DNA of 35,193 nt, from the NCBI GenBank assembly GCA_910578735.1, contig CAJTSQ010000025.1, forward strand, positions 1-35,193. Direction: 5' to 3'. The notes below the pieces were generated by a model that was not told where the DNA came from, ran no database searches, and was given only the letters and a program-made list of their open reading frames with translations. This document shows positions 1 to 6,389 of this stretch, piece after piece (within the stretch, counting starts at the first letter, position 1; every line of letters starts with the position of its first letter). Origin of the DNA: an uncultured Oscillospiraceae bacterium (GTDB taxonomy: Bacteria > Bacillota > Clostridia > Oscillospirales > Oscillospiraceae). The translations under genes were made by a program, and so were the position numbers.

Positions 1-142
1 CAAAGTATAACACTGCATCCACCAGTTCCCGCTTTTCCCATTTGCTTCTGTTCCCGGCTGGTGGAAATAATGGCTCTATCATCGCCCATTGACTGTCGCT
101 TATATCGCTCGCATAGCTGCGTCGCTCATTTTTCTGTATCAT
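1..142 (-). CDS. IS5-family transposase, N-terminal fragment
   Basis: The minus strand from an ATG at 142 is open to the window edge and encodes 47 residues beginning MIQKNERRSYASDISDSQW. The blocks DISDSQWAMIEPLFPP and KWEKRELVDAVLYF are typical of the N-terminal DUF4096/OrfA domain of IS5-group DDE transposases, which cut and join DNA at the element ends. The catalytic DDE domain lies outside the window. It differs from the IS5-type transposase at the right edge, so the two are separate elements. Confidence 0.8.
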   Translation of the reverse strand, partial: MIQKNERRSYASDISDSQWAMIEPLFPPAGNRSKWEKRELVDAVLYF

Positions 143-178
143 TCCCTCATTATACTACTTTTCCCTCTATTGGTACAG
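1..178 (-). mobile_element. IS5-family insertion sequence, partial (left window edge)
   Basis: The first ~178 bases are the 5' end of an IS5-like element on the minus strand: a short noncoding terminus followed by the start of a transposase gene that runs off the window. Peroxiredoxin coding sequence begins abruptly at about 178, which places the IS end at roughly 176-180. The second terminal repeat and the target duplication cannot be seen because the other end is outside the window. Confidence 0.75.
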
Positions 179-489
179 CTTCTGAGGCCTATGAGGAGTT
201 CAAGAAAATCAATGCGGTGGTCATTGGTGTCAGCAAGGACTCGGTGGCCTCCCACCAGAAGTTCGCGGAGAAGCACGGGCTACCATTCATCCTGCTCTCC
301 GACCCGGAACTGACCGCCATCCAGGCCTACGGAGTGTGGCAGGAGAAAAAGCTCTACGGCAAGGTGAGCATGGGCGTGGTGCGGTCCACCTTTGTGATCA
401 ATGAGAATGGTATGATCGAAAAGGCAATGCCCAAGGTGAAGCCCGATACTAATGCTGCGGAGATTTTGGAATATCTGACAGCGAAATAA
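178..489 (+). pseudogene. bcp: Bcp-type thiol peroxidase (peroxiredoxin), 5' truncated by IS
   Basis: About 103 residues match the C-terminal two-thirds of thioredoxin-dependent peroxiredoxins of the BCP/PrxQ class, which reduce H2O2 and organic hydroperoxides in the cytoplasm. Visible blocks are AVVIGVSKDSVASHQKF, LPFILLSDPE, YGVWQEKK and a C-terminal RSTFVINENG. The N-terminal part with the thioredoxin-fold start and the TxxC peroxidatic cysteine is absent, replaced by the end of an IS5 element. An ATG-started frame from 61 reads through the junction, but its first ~39 residues are IS sequence. Without the peroxidatic cysteine the product cannot be an active peroxidase. The stop is followed by a hairpin terminator. 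Confidence 0.85.
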
Positions 490-507
490 CGAGCAACAGC
501 TCATAAA

Positions 508-549
508 AACAGCTCTACCATTCCGCAAATGCGGGAAGGTAGAGCTGTT
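508..549. terminator. Bidirectional rho-independent terminator
   Basis: AACAGCTCTACC (508-519) pairs with GGTAGAGCTGTT (538-549), and the loop can pair further (TTCCGC/GCGGGAA). It lies between the convergent bcp remnant and the yxjI-like gene. A T-run follows the stem on the minus strand. Confidence 0.8.
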
Positions 550-589
550 ATTCGAGGTACAGCCTTCAGCGGCGGCCCTCTACTCGAAA

Positions 590-1060
590 TCAGTTGCCCT
601 GAGAACATTTCACAGCGTCGATGGCCAGCACGATCATCAGGCTGTATAGGGCATCCTCCGGACGGGTGATCTCCATGCTGTAGGTGTCGGTCCAGTTCCA
701 GAGCTCTTTGGACAGCCGCATGACGGTTCGGGCCCCATTCATAACGGTGTAGTCCCATTCCCAGAAGTCGCTCTCGATGGTCCAGCCGTTGCAGTCCAGT
801 TGGAATTTGGGGCGAAACAAGGTGAACTCTTTGACAATCTCGCCGGCCAGCCGCTCTTCCACATACAGTTCAAACTTGGGCAGAAAGGTCAGGATCCGTT
901 CCTGCACCCGGCCGACCGGGTTTCCCATCGCATTGTAGATTTGGAGCCGGTGTCCCCAGCTCAGCTCACCCTTGACAACGTAGACTGTGTTGCCGTCCTC
1001 ATCAAAGATGTCGTAGCTGTCGAACCAGGAGAAAAATCTCTGCTTAAATAATAGTCTCAT
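590..1060 (-). CDS. YxjI / LURP-one-related family protein
   Basis: 156 aa, close to the usual length of bacterial YxjI proteins. The N-terminus MRLLFKQRFFSWFDSYDIFD and the alternating beta-strand pattern (VYVVKGELSWGHRLQIYN, GRVQERILTFLPKFELYV) fit the tubby C-terminal-like beta-barrel of the LURP-one/YxjI family. The biochemical role of this family in bacteria is unknown. No signal peptide or membrane segment is seen, so it is probably cytoplasmic or membrane-peripheral. It is transcribed alone, divergent from the 1258 gene and convergent with the bcp remnant. The family call is by motif feel and not by alignment. Confidence 0.75.
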   Translation of the reverse strand: MRLLFKQRFFSWFDSYDIFDEDGNTVYVVKGELSWGHRLQIYNAMGNPVGRVQERILTFLPKFELYVEERLAGEIVKEFTLFRPKFQLDCNGWTIESDFWEWDYTVMNGARTVMRLSKELWNWTDTYSMEITRPEDALYSLMIVLAIDAVKCSQGN

Positions 1061-1111
1061 ATTGGAGCGCCTCCCGCAGCTTCTGCAAAAGAAGTTTGTA
1101 TTGTCTTCAAT

Positions 1112-1140
1112 AAGATACCATATTCATTCAGGAAACGCAA
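1112..1140 (-). promoter_or_regulatory. Possible promoter for the yxjI-like gene
   Basis: On the minus strand, TTGCGT (1140-1135) and TATCTT (1117-1112) are separated by 17 bp, with TGG just before the -10 (extended -10). The boxes are moderate matches only. Confidence 0.4.
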
Positions 1141-1193
1141 ATCGCTTTAACGAAGGAAACTGCCTCTCACCCCCAAATTAAACCACTGGTTCA

Positions 1194-1222
1194 ATGACAA
1201 ACCGTTCCGCTGCCTATATGAT
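1194..1222 (+). promoter_or_regulatory. Sigma-A-type promoter for the 1258 gene
   Basis: ATGACA (1194-1199) and TATGAT (1217-1222) with a 17-bp spacer, about 30 bp before a strong AAAAGGAGTGG ribosome binding site. Confidence 0.55.
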
Positions 1223-1257
1223 AGGGACACAACGACAGAGAAAAGGAGTGGAACACC

Positions 1258-1896
1258 ATGAATTTGAAAGACGCCTTTCATGCCCAGAACAAGCTGCAGA
1301 CCCTCATGGATGAAGCCAGCCGTATCCTCCAGGACCAGGGCAACACCCTAAAGGTCACCACCACCCACCTGCGCAGCAAGGTCATGCCGGAGGCTCAGGA
1401 CGCGGTGACTGAGGAAGCCGCCCCCAGTGAGTACGCAGAGCACATCAACCAGGTGGCTGTGTTCCTGATGGCCATGCTGGTGGAGCGGGAGAAGCTCAGC
1501 GCCGCCATCTGTGCCGCCAAGTCCAAGCTGCCCCTGGACATGGGCAGCGAGACCGGCCTGAACCGGGTCCGGCAGAACCTGGCCGATATCTTCCGCCGGA
1601 TGGCAGTCCTGCGCAACAGTGAGGTGGTACTCTCCAACGGCGGCAGCGGCTACCGGTTTAACGGCGAGGGCAACCAGGTGAGCTACCGCTGCGACGCCAA
1701 GCGGGTGACCACCATCAATTTTGACCGCAATAAAATCCGGGGGATGGCTACCGAGCTGGGCCGCAAGGCTGACGAAGTGTCCGCCAAGCTGGACCAGTGC
1801 ATCGTGAACACTGTGGTGGACTACTCCCTCCCCTTTGAGATGAACGACAGCTTCAACGTGATCCTGTCTGACTTCATCCAGCGGCAGTCTGAGTAA
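1258..1896 (+). CDS. Hypothetical protein, 212 aa, helical
   Basis: Not recognised. It starts at ATG 1258 behind AAAAGGAGTGG and has its own promoter. The first ~110 residues are predicted mostly alpha-helical and heptad-like (FHAQNKLQTLMDEASRIL, INQVAVFLMAMLVEREKL). Next come the segments YRFNGEGNQVSYRCDAKRVT, consistent with a short beta region, and a helical C-terminus. No signal peptide or transmembrane segment is evident. Codon use is GC-rich like the host core. It resembles small accessory proteins of phages and mobile elements in general shape, but no specific function can be assigned. The edge of the mobile-element scar lies just downstream. Confidence 0.8.
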   Translation: MNLKDAFHAQNKLQTLMDEASRILQDQGNTLKVTTTHLRSKVMPEAQDAVTEEAAPSEYAEHINQVAVFLMAMLVEREKLSAAICAAKSKLPLDMGSETGLNRVRQNLADIFRRMAVLRNSEVVLSNGGSGYRFNGEGNQVSYRCDAKRVTTINFDRNKIRGMATELGRKADEVSAKLDQCIVNTVVDYSLPFEMNDSFNVILSDFIQRQSE

Positions 1897-2224
1897 CCCC
1901 TGACCTCGGGCGCGGTGGGCATGGCGGAATGGAGGACCTGTGACGGCCGGTTCAGGTGCGGATGAATGATGATGCCGCACACCGAGAAGAACATACTGGA
2001 GAGCATCTGCAAAATGCTGTATTGAATGGAACCGACAGACGCTTTTCTCTACGTTCCCCGCAAGCACGTTTTTACCCCCCCTCCCCATACGCGAACTGAA
2101 AAACGCCCTTACGCTTCTCCCTTTTGTGACTTGGCCTTCGGGCCGTTATACAACAAGTCGCCAGCTCCAGGCGGGGACGGCGCTCATTGGAGCGTGGTCC
2201 GGTCTGGACACGGCGGATAAGGGT
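1897..2224. other. Intergenic stretch with no recognisable gene
   Basis: About 330 bp. Short frames exist on both strands, but none has a convincing start, ribosome binding site or family motif. It may contain the left boundary of the mobile region, since codon style changes across it. No terminal repeat could be identified. Confidence 0.5.
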
Positions 2225-2563
2225 CTAAGCAGCTTTGAAGTTTCGCCATGCCCCCCGCGCCCGAGGGCGGAAAAGATGAGCGGCAGGCTCCGGCCTGCCG
2301 CTCATGGTACAAATATGGAGTTCGGGGAGATCAGCCGCCACCAGAATATCGTTCATGGGCACATCCAGTAGGGTACTCAGGGCGTAGAGGTTGTCCACCG
2401 TGGGCAGGCTCTGTCCACGCTGCCACTTGTAGATGGCCTGGGGTTCCTCGAAGCCGAAGAACTGCTGTAAGTCCCGGACGGACAGACCTTTCGTCTGCCG
2501 CAACCGGCGGATGTTGGCCCCTGTGGCGGGAAGGTCGATGACGGGGAACTGGTTCAAAAGCAT
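2225..2563 (-). CDS. XRE-family helix-turn-helix regulator
   Basis: 112 aa from ATG 2563, chosen because GGAGG sits 8 bp upstream on the minus strand; the frame is open further upstream to 2722 but without support. Residues ~12-70 form a cro/C1-type HTH: IRRLRQTKGLSVRDLQQFFG, then EPQAIYKWQRGQSLPTVDNL and LSTLLDVPMNDILV. It would bind DNA as a dimer, probably repressing itself and the divergent small ORFs that start 103 bp away. The last ~30 residues are basic and run through a GC-rich hairpin, so the tail may be poorly conserved. A mobile-element control role is inferred from context. Confidence 0.85.
   Translation of the reverse strand: MLLNQFPVIDLPATGANIRRLRQTKGLSVRDLQQFFGFEEPQAIYKWQRGQSLPTVDNLYALSTLLDVPMNDILVAADLPELHICTMSGRPEPAAHLFRPRARGAWRNFKAA
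2276..2305 (-). terminator. Terminator-like hairpin inside the 3' end of the HTH gene
   Basis: ATGAGCGGCAGG (2276-2287) and CCTGCCGCTCAT (2294-2305) form a perfect 12-bp stem with a 6-nt loop, followed on the minus strand by CTTTTCC. It overlaps the last codons of the XRE gene, which is unusual. Confidence 0.5.
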
Positions 2564-2589
2564 GACAATCGCCTCCATTCTGGAAGTGT

Positions 2590-2618
2590 AGAATAACAGA
2601 ATGGTGCAGAAATGGCAA
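2590..2618 (-). promoter_or_regulatory. Promoter of the XRE regulator
   Basis: On the minus strand TTGCCA (2618-2613) and TATTCT (2595-2590) are 17 bp apart, ~27 bp before the chosen start. Direct repeats AGAATGG and AGAAATGG in the spacer are possible operator half-sites. Confidence 0.55.
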
Positions 2619-2665
2619 GATATTTTGTGGATTTGTAATAAAATCGTTAGAAAGGAGGGCTTCCG

Positions 2666-2842
2666 ATGGCACAGCCGGTGCCGCTGAACAAACGCAGTAA
2701 AAAGGCGCAGAAAGAATACCATGCCAAGCAGCGCAGTTCCTGGTATGGGCTCAATCCAATCACACGCACTGTGCCCAGCGGGAAGGTGTATGACCGAAAT
2801 CGAGTTAAACGAGCAGCTCGCAGCGCTCTTGGAGAAACCTGA
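2666..2842 (+). CDS. Small basic protein of mobile elements, 58 aa
   Basis: Starts at ATG 2666 after GAAAGGAGGGC. The product is rich in Lys/Arg (LNKRSKKAQKEYHAKQRSSW, then GLNPITRTVPSGKVYDRNRV) and has the look of a conserved small accessory protein found in Firmicute integrative elements. No enzymatic motif is present. It overlaps the start of the next ORF by 53 bp in another frame, suggesting translational coupling. The function is unknown; nucleic-acid binding would fit the charge. Confidence 0.65.
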   Translation: MAQPVPLNKRSKKAQKEYHAKQRSSWYGLNPITRTVPSGKVYDRNRVKRAARSALGET

Positions 2843-3149
2843 GAAGGAACCAGGTCACTCACGCCGAACTGGGCGGCGGTATCGCCGCAAGAAAGGCCAG
2901 GAAAAGGCAGATCGACGGCTGTCCATTGTCCAGCTTTCCGGTTATGCGCCCCATCGTGGGTATGTGGACTGGGAGTTTGAGGGAAAGACTTTTCTGCATA
3001 CTGGCAAGTATATTAAGTATCCCAAAAACAGTAAATGCCAGCGTTGGCTCAAACGGGTGAGCAACAAAAAAGTGCGGACTTGTCCATATTTGCCGAAAAA
3101 GGGGAATGGTTACCGCAGGGTTTTCGATTACTGGTGGGCATTATATTAA
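2790..3149 (+). CDS. Small basic protein of mobile elements, 119 aa
   Basis: ATG 2790 is chosen because AAGG precedes it closely and the product then begins MTEIELNEQLAALLEKPEKE. The frame is open from 2721, but that part is only a shadow of the 58-aa gene. Features are an acidic N-terminal helix, a strongly basic stretch (residues ~25-45, RRTGRRYRRKKGQEKADRR) and a C-terminal part rich in Tyr/Trp/Lys (VDWEFEGKTFLHTGKYIKYP). The basic tract suggests DNA or RNA binding. It lies in an apparent operon with the 58-aa gene and is followed by a good terminator. The function is unknown. Confidence 0.65.
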   Translation: MTEIELNEQLAALLEKPEKEPGHSRRTGRRYRRKKGQEKADRRLSIVQLSGYAPHRGYVDWEFEGKTFLHTGKYIKYPKNSKCQRWLKRVSNKKVRTCPYLPKKGNGYRRVFDYWWALY

Positions 3150-3169
3150 GGAACATATATAGGTAAGAA

Positions 3170-3201
3170 CCACCGTATTGCAAAGAAATGTAATACGGTG
3201 G
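3170..3201 (+). terminator. Terminator after the small-ORF pair
   Basis: CCACCGTATT (3170-3179) pairs with AATACGGTGG (3192-3201) and is followed by ATTTTCATT. Confidence 0.75.
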
Positions 3202-3328
3202 ATTTTCATTATATCATTGGTGGGGGTGGCCCATGCCCTCATGTTTTTCCAGTTGTTCGACTAACTGAAAAAAATACAGCTCCTGCCTGAGTGTCAATAT
3301 CGAATAGGTGGCAGTCCAACTCACCTCT

Positions 3329-3484
3329 ATGAAGCAGAGCGGTGTAGATAGGTTCTCGCTGTGTTTTCAAGTAACGCCACCGCCGTTGACCCCAGATATC
3401 AATAATGCGTGGAATCAGGTGGAGTATGCCCAGCGGTATGAGAAGCTGAGACGCATGAAGATTCCCCCGCGCCCACGATTGTAA
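3329..3484 (+). pseudogene. Possible relic ORF, C-terminal piece of an unknown protein
   Basis: A 51-codon frame from ATG 3329 to TAA 3482-3484, with no ribosome binding site. Its C-terminus (NNAWNQVEYAQRYEKLRRMK followed by IPPRPRL) has the amino-acid balance of a genuine protein end. The frame upstream is interrupted by a stop. It is best read as the tail of a gene lost during rearrangement; the family is not recognised. Confidence 0.3.
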
Positions 3485-3523
3485 ACATTTTTAATTTCTT
3501 TCAATAGGCATCCCCCTTTTGAC

Positions 3524-3551
3524 AAAAGCGACTGCGCATTCAGTTGCTTTT
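3524..3551 (+). terminator. Terminator-like hairpin overlapping a promoter
   Basis: AAAAGCGACTG (3524-3534) pairs with CAGTTGCTTTT (3541-3551) with one G-U pair, followed by TT. A second arm, CGCTTTTGTC at 3555-3564, can instead pair with GACAAAAGCG at 3521-3530, so two hairpins are mutually exclusive here. Confidence 0.5.
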
Positions 3552-3572
3552 TGCCGCTTTTGTCTGTATAAT
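3544..3572 (+). promoter_or_regulatory. Promoter of the broken small gene
   Basis: TTGCTT (3544-3549) and TATAAT (3567-3572), 17-bp spacer, with an AGGAG ribosome binding site about 20 bp downstream. Confidence 0.55.
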
Positions 3573-3599
3573 GATATCATCAAATCACATCAGGAGAAA

Positions 3600-3831
3600 A
3601 TGAGATGGCCTGAACAAATATAGACTGAAACTGTTGGGGTTGTACCAGAAGATGATTGGATACGTTTTGATTTCACAAACGCACAATCTTTTGAGAGGAC
3701 TGTACCAATATATTGCAATGTAGATGTCTCTCTTCAAAATTGTTTGCCAATCATGCAGCCATCCGGTTAAATTGTCAGCATCCGAATTGATGACCTCCTT
3801 AAATTTCGGAGAGTACACAGAAATGGTGTAA
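3600..3831 (+). pseudogene. Doubly broken small gene (nonsense plus frameshift), AT-rich
   Basis: Promoter, AGGAG and ATG 3600 are intact, but codon 8 is TAG. The same frame then continues protein-like for ~46 codons (VGVVPEDDWIRFDFTNAQSF, ERTVPIYCNVDVSLQNCL) to a TAA near position 3769. Moving by one base restores a frame reading KLSASELMTSLNFGEYTEMV and ending at TAA 3829-3831. The original product would be about 75-80 aa. The codon use is far more AT-rich than the neighbours, pointing to transfer from a low-GC donor. The family is not recognised. Confidence 0.5.
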
Positions 3832-3834
3832 CTT

Positions 3835-4146
3835 TTGTTTCGGCTTGACAAAGCAGGTGCTGCCTATAAATGTAATGGTGGAACTCACAAGTTACCTGGC
3901 TTGTTAAGCTTATCGTTCCCAAGTAAGAACGGCGAAGCCATTCTTCATCGTATGGATCTTATGGGTATTAGTATTTCAACAGGTTCTGCTTGTGATAGTG
4001 TAAATACGGAAATATCACATGTATTACAAGCTATACGACTTGGTGAAGACTACGCCAAAGGTACAATTCGGATTTCGTTGGGAAAGAATAATACCAAAGA
4101 AGATATTGAGAAGATTGCTATAGCTTTAATGAAAATCATAGCCTAA
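3835..4146 (+). pseudogene. Cysteine desulfurase, C-terminal fragment only
   Basis: The ~98-residue reading matches the C-terminal small domain of NifS/IscS/DndA-type cysteine desulfurases, PLP enzymes that take sulfur from cysteine for Fe-S clusters, tRNA thiolation or DNA phosphorothioation. Visible blocks are HKLPGLLSLSFPSKNGEAIL, the catalytic loop STGSACDS with its active-site Cys, ISHVLQAI and KGTIRISLGKNNT. The PLP-binding N-terminal ~250-280 residues, including the Schiff-base Lys, are absent, and the preceding DNA is the unrelated broken gene. It cannot be active. AT-rich codons mark it as acquired DNA. Whether it came from a DndA operon or a housekeeping desulfurase cannot be told from the fragment. 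Confidence 0.8.
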
Positions 4147-4188
4147 TAACCATCACAAGCGGCTTGTCAAGTGAATGCGTACAATTGG

Positions 4189-4345
4189 CGTATAAGGCGC
4201 TTTCCGAGTATGCGTATAATAACCGTATAAAATGTGTATTGGCTGTAAGCCAAGACCAGTAAAGCGGAAATAATACGGCGTTAATACGTACAGATATAGC
4301 GAAGCATCCCATTACACGTATTAATGCTGTATTATATACGTATAA
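4189..4345. repeat. Cluster of CGTATAA/TTAATACG repeats, iteron-like
   Basis: CGTATAA occurs at 4189-4195, 4213-4219, 4224-4230 and 4339-4345. The inverted or related forms TAATACG (4271-4277), TTAATACG (4281-4288) and CGTATTAA (4317-4324) lie between them. The stretch is AT-rich and noncoding. It may be a recombinase or replication-protein binding region of a lost element. Confidence 0.4.
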
Positions 4346-4455
4346 GTAGATTTTGTGGTTTTGCTCCAAAAATTTCCAGTTAAACACAATATATAGAAAT
4401 TTAGCTTGGCAGATAGAATATCTTGTGGTATCATCTTATCTGTAATTGATTGTTT

Positions 4456-4594
4456 GTGCGTCACGGTGAAAGTCCGTGGGCAGGCCGTTGACCTGTTGGC
4501 AGACGTAAGAACTGCATTGCATACGTTGTTAAGGTTGTACGCTTCAGCTGATTTAGGGGGCGCTCTAAGGGGCGTGCTATGTCCATCGGCTGAA
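4456..4594 (+). ncRNA. Structured RNA resembling a group II intron 5' domain (fragment)
   Basis: Starts GTGCG, the usual 5' end of bacterial group II introns, followed by a small hairpin (CACGG, GTGAAAGT loop region, CCGTG). A 10-bp stem closes the downstream part: TTCAGCTGAT (4543-4552) with ATCGGCTGAA (4585-4594). No reverse transcriptase ORF or domain V was found, so it would be a dead 5' fragment. The call rests on motif memory only; another structured RNA is possible. Confidence 0.3.
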
Positions 4595-4676
4595 TTTCAG
4601 ATTTCAAACTTACCGGCGTTTGCCGGAGAACGACTTGGGCCTGCGGGCTAAAATGGAAGATTGCTTGTGCTCCGAT

Positions 4677-4718
4677 GAGAGTACGAAAGGTTTGGATGAC
4701 TTTTCGTGCTCTCTTTTT
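4677..4718 (+). terminator. Strong rho-independent terminator
   Basis: GAGAGTACGAAAG (4677-4689) pairs with CTTTTCGTGCTCTC (4700-4713), allowing one G-U pair, and is followed by TTTTT. It ends whatever transcript covers the structured RNA region. Confidence 0.75.
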
Positions 4719-5227
4719 GCGTTTTTGCCCGGTAGGAGCAACGGCCGGAAAACAGAATGCCGCACAAGTCAGATTTGACATACCCACCCCGCTTTGAGGT
4801 TTGCGGGGGTACAGGGTGGATAACCTCAAAGGCTACCGGCAGCGGCCTCACCTCTCACAATCTCCGACACCGGGTCGGTCCGGCAGCGTGAGAGAAGCAC
4901 TTCCACGATCCCAGCCGGAGGGATCACAGGACACACGCGGCCTGTGCCGCAGCCGAGTTGAGCGGTCGTGTCCACAGCAGCCCAATGTGAACAGGGTGCA
5001 GTCACCCTATGCTGTATCGTACTCACCATCGTACAATTCCAAACAGAGACAGACATCCTCTACACACTATTCATTGCCCTCAAAGTCCTGCAATTTCAAG
5101 GCTTTCAGCGGTAGTGTCAACAGAGAAAACGGTCTGTTTTATCAAAAATCAGGCAGAAACGGCTGCCTGTGCCAACGGGCAAACTATGCCCATTTGAACA
5201 TCATTTGTAAAAATAAGGAGAAATGCT
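4719..5227. other. Noncoding stretch upstream of the integrase
   Basis: About 500 bp with no supportable gene; the long frame starting at 4801 overlaps the real integrase start and has no protein-like composition. Short inverted repeats exist, such as CTCTCAC near 4853 with GTGAGAG near 4889. It could hold integrase arm sites. AAGGAG at ~5215 is the integrase ribosome binding site. Confidence 0.5.
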
Positions 5228-6148
5228 ATGACAATAAAAACGCGAAATCCTGGTATCTATCAGACCCTTATCGTTCAGTTGGACAAGACCGCCCGGCACA
5301 ACCGTCAAGGCAGTTTCCGAACCAAGGAGCGCTACTATGAGGCCATGCAACGGTTCTGTAAATTCCTTTCGGAGGAATATCGTCTGCAAAAGCTGGCCAA
5401 CATCAACGGCAAGCACCTGACCGCCTATGTCCTCTATATGCAGGAGCGGGGCAAGTCCGCATCTACCATCAAGACTGATTTGGCGGCCATCCGTTTTTTC
5501 CACGACAAGATGGAACGGACAAAATACCGTCTGCCCTCCAACGATGAGCTGGCGGTAGAGCTGGAGCGCCGACGGTTCTGCGGGGTAGACCGTACCTAGA
5601 GCGTCCGGGAGTTCCATCGGTTTCTGGCGACCTGCATGGTGGACGGCCATGAAGACTTTGCCGCCATCGCCTGCCTGACATGGTACGCTGGACTGCGTAT
5701 CCATGAGTGTTTCCGCATTGACACGGCTACTGCGGAACAGGCCCTCCGGGAGAATGCCATCACCGTCAAAGGTAAGGGTGGTAAAATCCGCACTGTGCCC
5801 ATCAATGAAAGCATTTCCATTGAGCTGAAAAAGCTGTTGGCCGTTACACCCCGGGGCCACAAGCTGTTCGTCCTGGACGGTGTACCCACCGATGCCGCCA
5901 TCGCCCGGCTCCAGCAGTACATCTATCAAATGAGGCCCCAAATTCAGGATGAGGACTCTACCCGCCCCATGACCCACCACGACCTGCGCCACAGTTTCGC
6001 CGCCCGAACCTATCAGGAACTGATCGACAGCGGTATGAGTTCGCTCAGCGCCAGTCTCCGTGTCTCCCAGATGCTGGGCCACGAGCGGCCCGATGTGACG
6101 AAAGGCTATCTGGCCTCCATTTCAAAGGACGGCGCTAATGGGAAATAG
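5228..6148 (+). pseudogene. Tyrosine recombinase (XerC/phage-integrase family) with in-frame amber stop
   Basis: ATG 5228 follows AAGGAG. Codons 1-123 encode an N-terminal SAM-like core-binding domain (RYYEAMQRFCKFLSEEYRLQ, LAAIRFFHDKMERTKYRLPS). TAG at 5597-5599 interrupts the frame, which then continues uninterrupted to TAG 6146-6148. The catalytic domain is complete: GLRIHE (first Arg, about codon 157), HHDLRHSF (His-x-x-Arg) and LGHERPDVTKGY (His plus nucleophile Tyr). The context VDRT-stop-SVREF suggests the lost residue was Trp (TGG to TAG). Such enzymes integrate and excise mobile elements. As read, only the N-terminal domain would be made unless the stop is suppressed. The last codons overlap a frame leading into the TnpW-like gene, implying one transcript with the serine recombinase. 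Confidence 0.85.
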
Positions 6149-6197
6149 TGGGATAAACCGCCCTGTTCCGGAGCAAAATAGCCCCGGAGGCGATGCA

Positions 6198-6353
6198 ATG
6201 GAACAGCAGACCATCACCATGGGCCAGGTCACCTACGAACTGCGGCGGGTCTTTCAGGGTACCCGTTCTCTGTCCGAACTGATGGCGGAGCGGCTTGCCC
6301 AAAATATTCCAACCACCCAGCCCGTTGACGGAGGCAGCGGCCATGGGGTATAA
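6198..6353 (+). CDS. TnpW-like small transposon protein, 51 aa
   Basis: ATG 6198 is chosen because GGAGG (6186-6190) stands 7 bp upstream; the open frame begins earlier at 6138 but has no ribosome binding site there. The core GQVTYELRRVFQGTRSLSEL followed by MAERL is the pattern of the short TnpW-type proteins encoded next to TnpX-class recombinases in clostridial elements. The family function is not established; a recombination accessory role is commonly assumed. It sits 36 bp before the serine recombinase, in the same orientation and probably co-transcribed. Confidence 0.6.
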   Translation: MEQQTITMGQVTYELRRVFQGTRSLSELMAERLAQNIPTTQPVDGGSGHGV

Positions 6354-6389
6354 TCAAATCAGTGGGCCGGTTCACCGGAGGAGGCGAGC

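Noticed and set aside
2690..2862. Minus-strand small ORFs opposite the 58-aa gene
   Set aside because: The plus-strand gene has a good ribosome binding site and a basic, protein-like sequence; the opposite frames have neither.
3585..3851. 88-aa minus-strand frame
   Set aside because: It is antisense to a broken gene that has its own promoter and ribosome binding site; the minus frame has neither.
4801..5340. 179-aa plus-strand frame
   Set aside because: It overlaps the well-supported integrase start, and its composition is not protein-like.
5597..5599. Amber codon as pyrrolysine or programmed recoding
   Set aside because: No downstream recoding hairpin was evident and the aligned residue is probably Trp, so a nonsense mutation is simpler.
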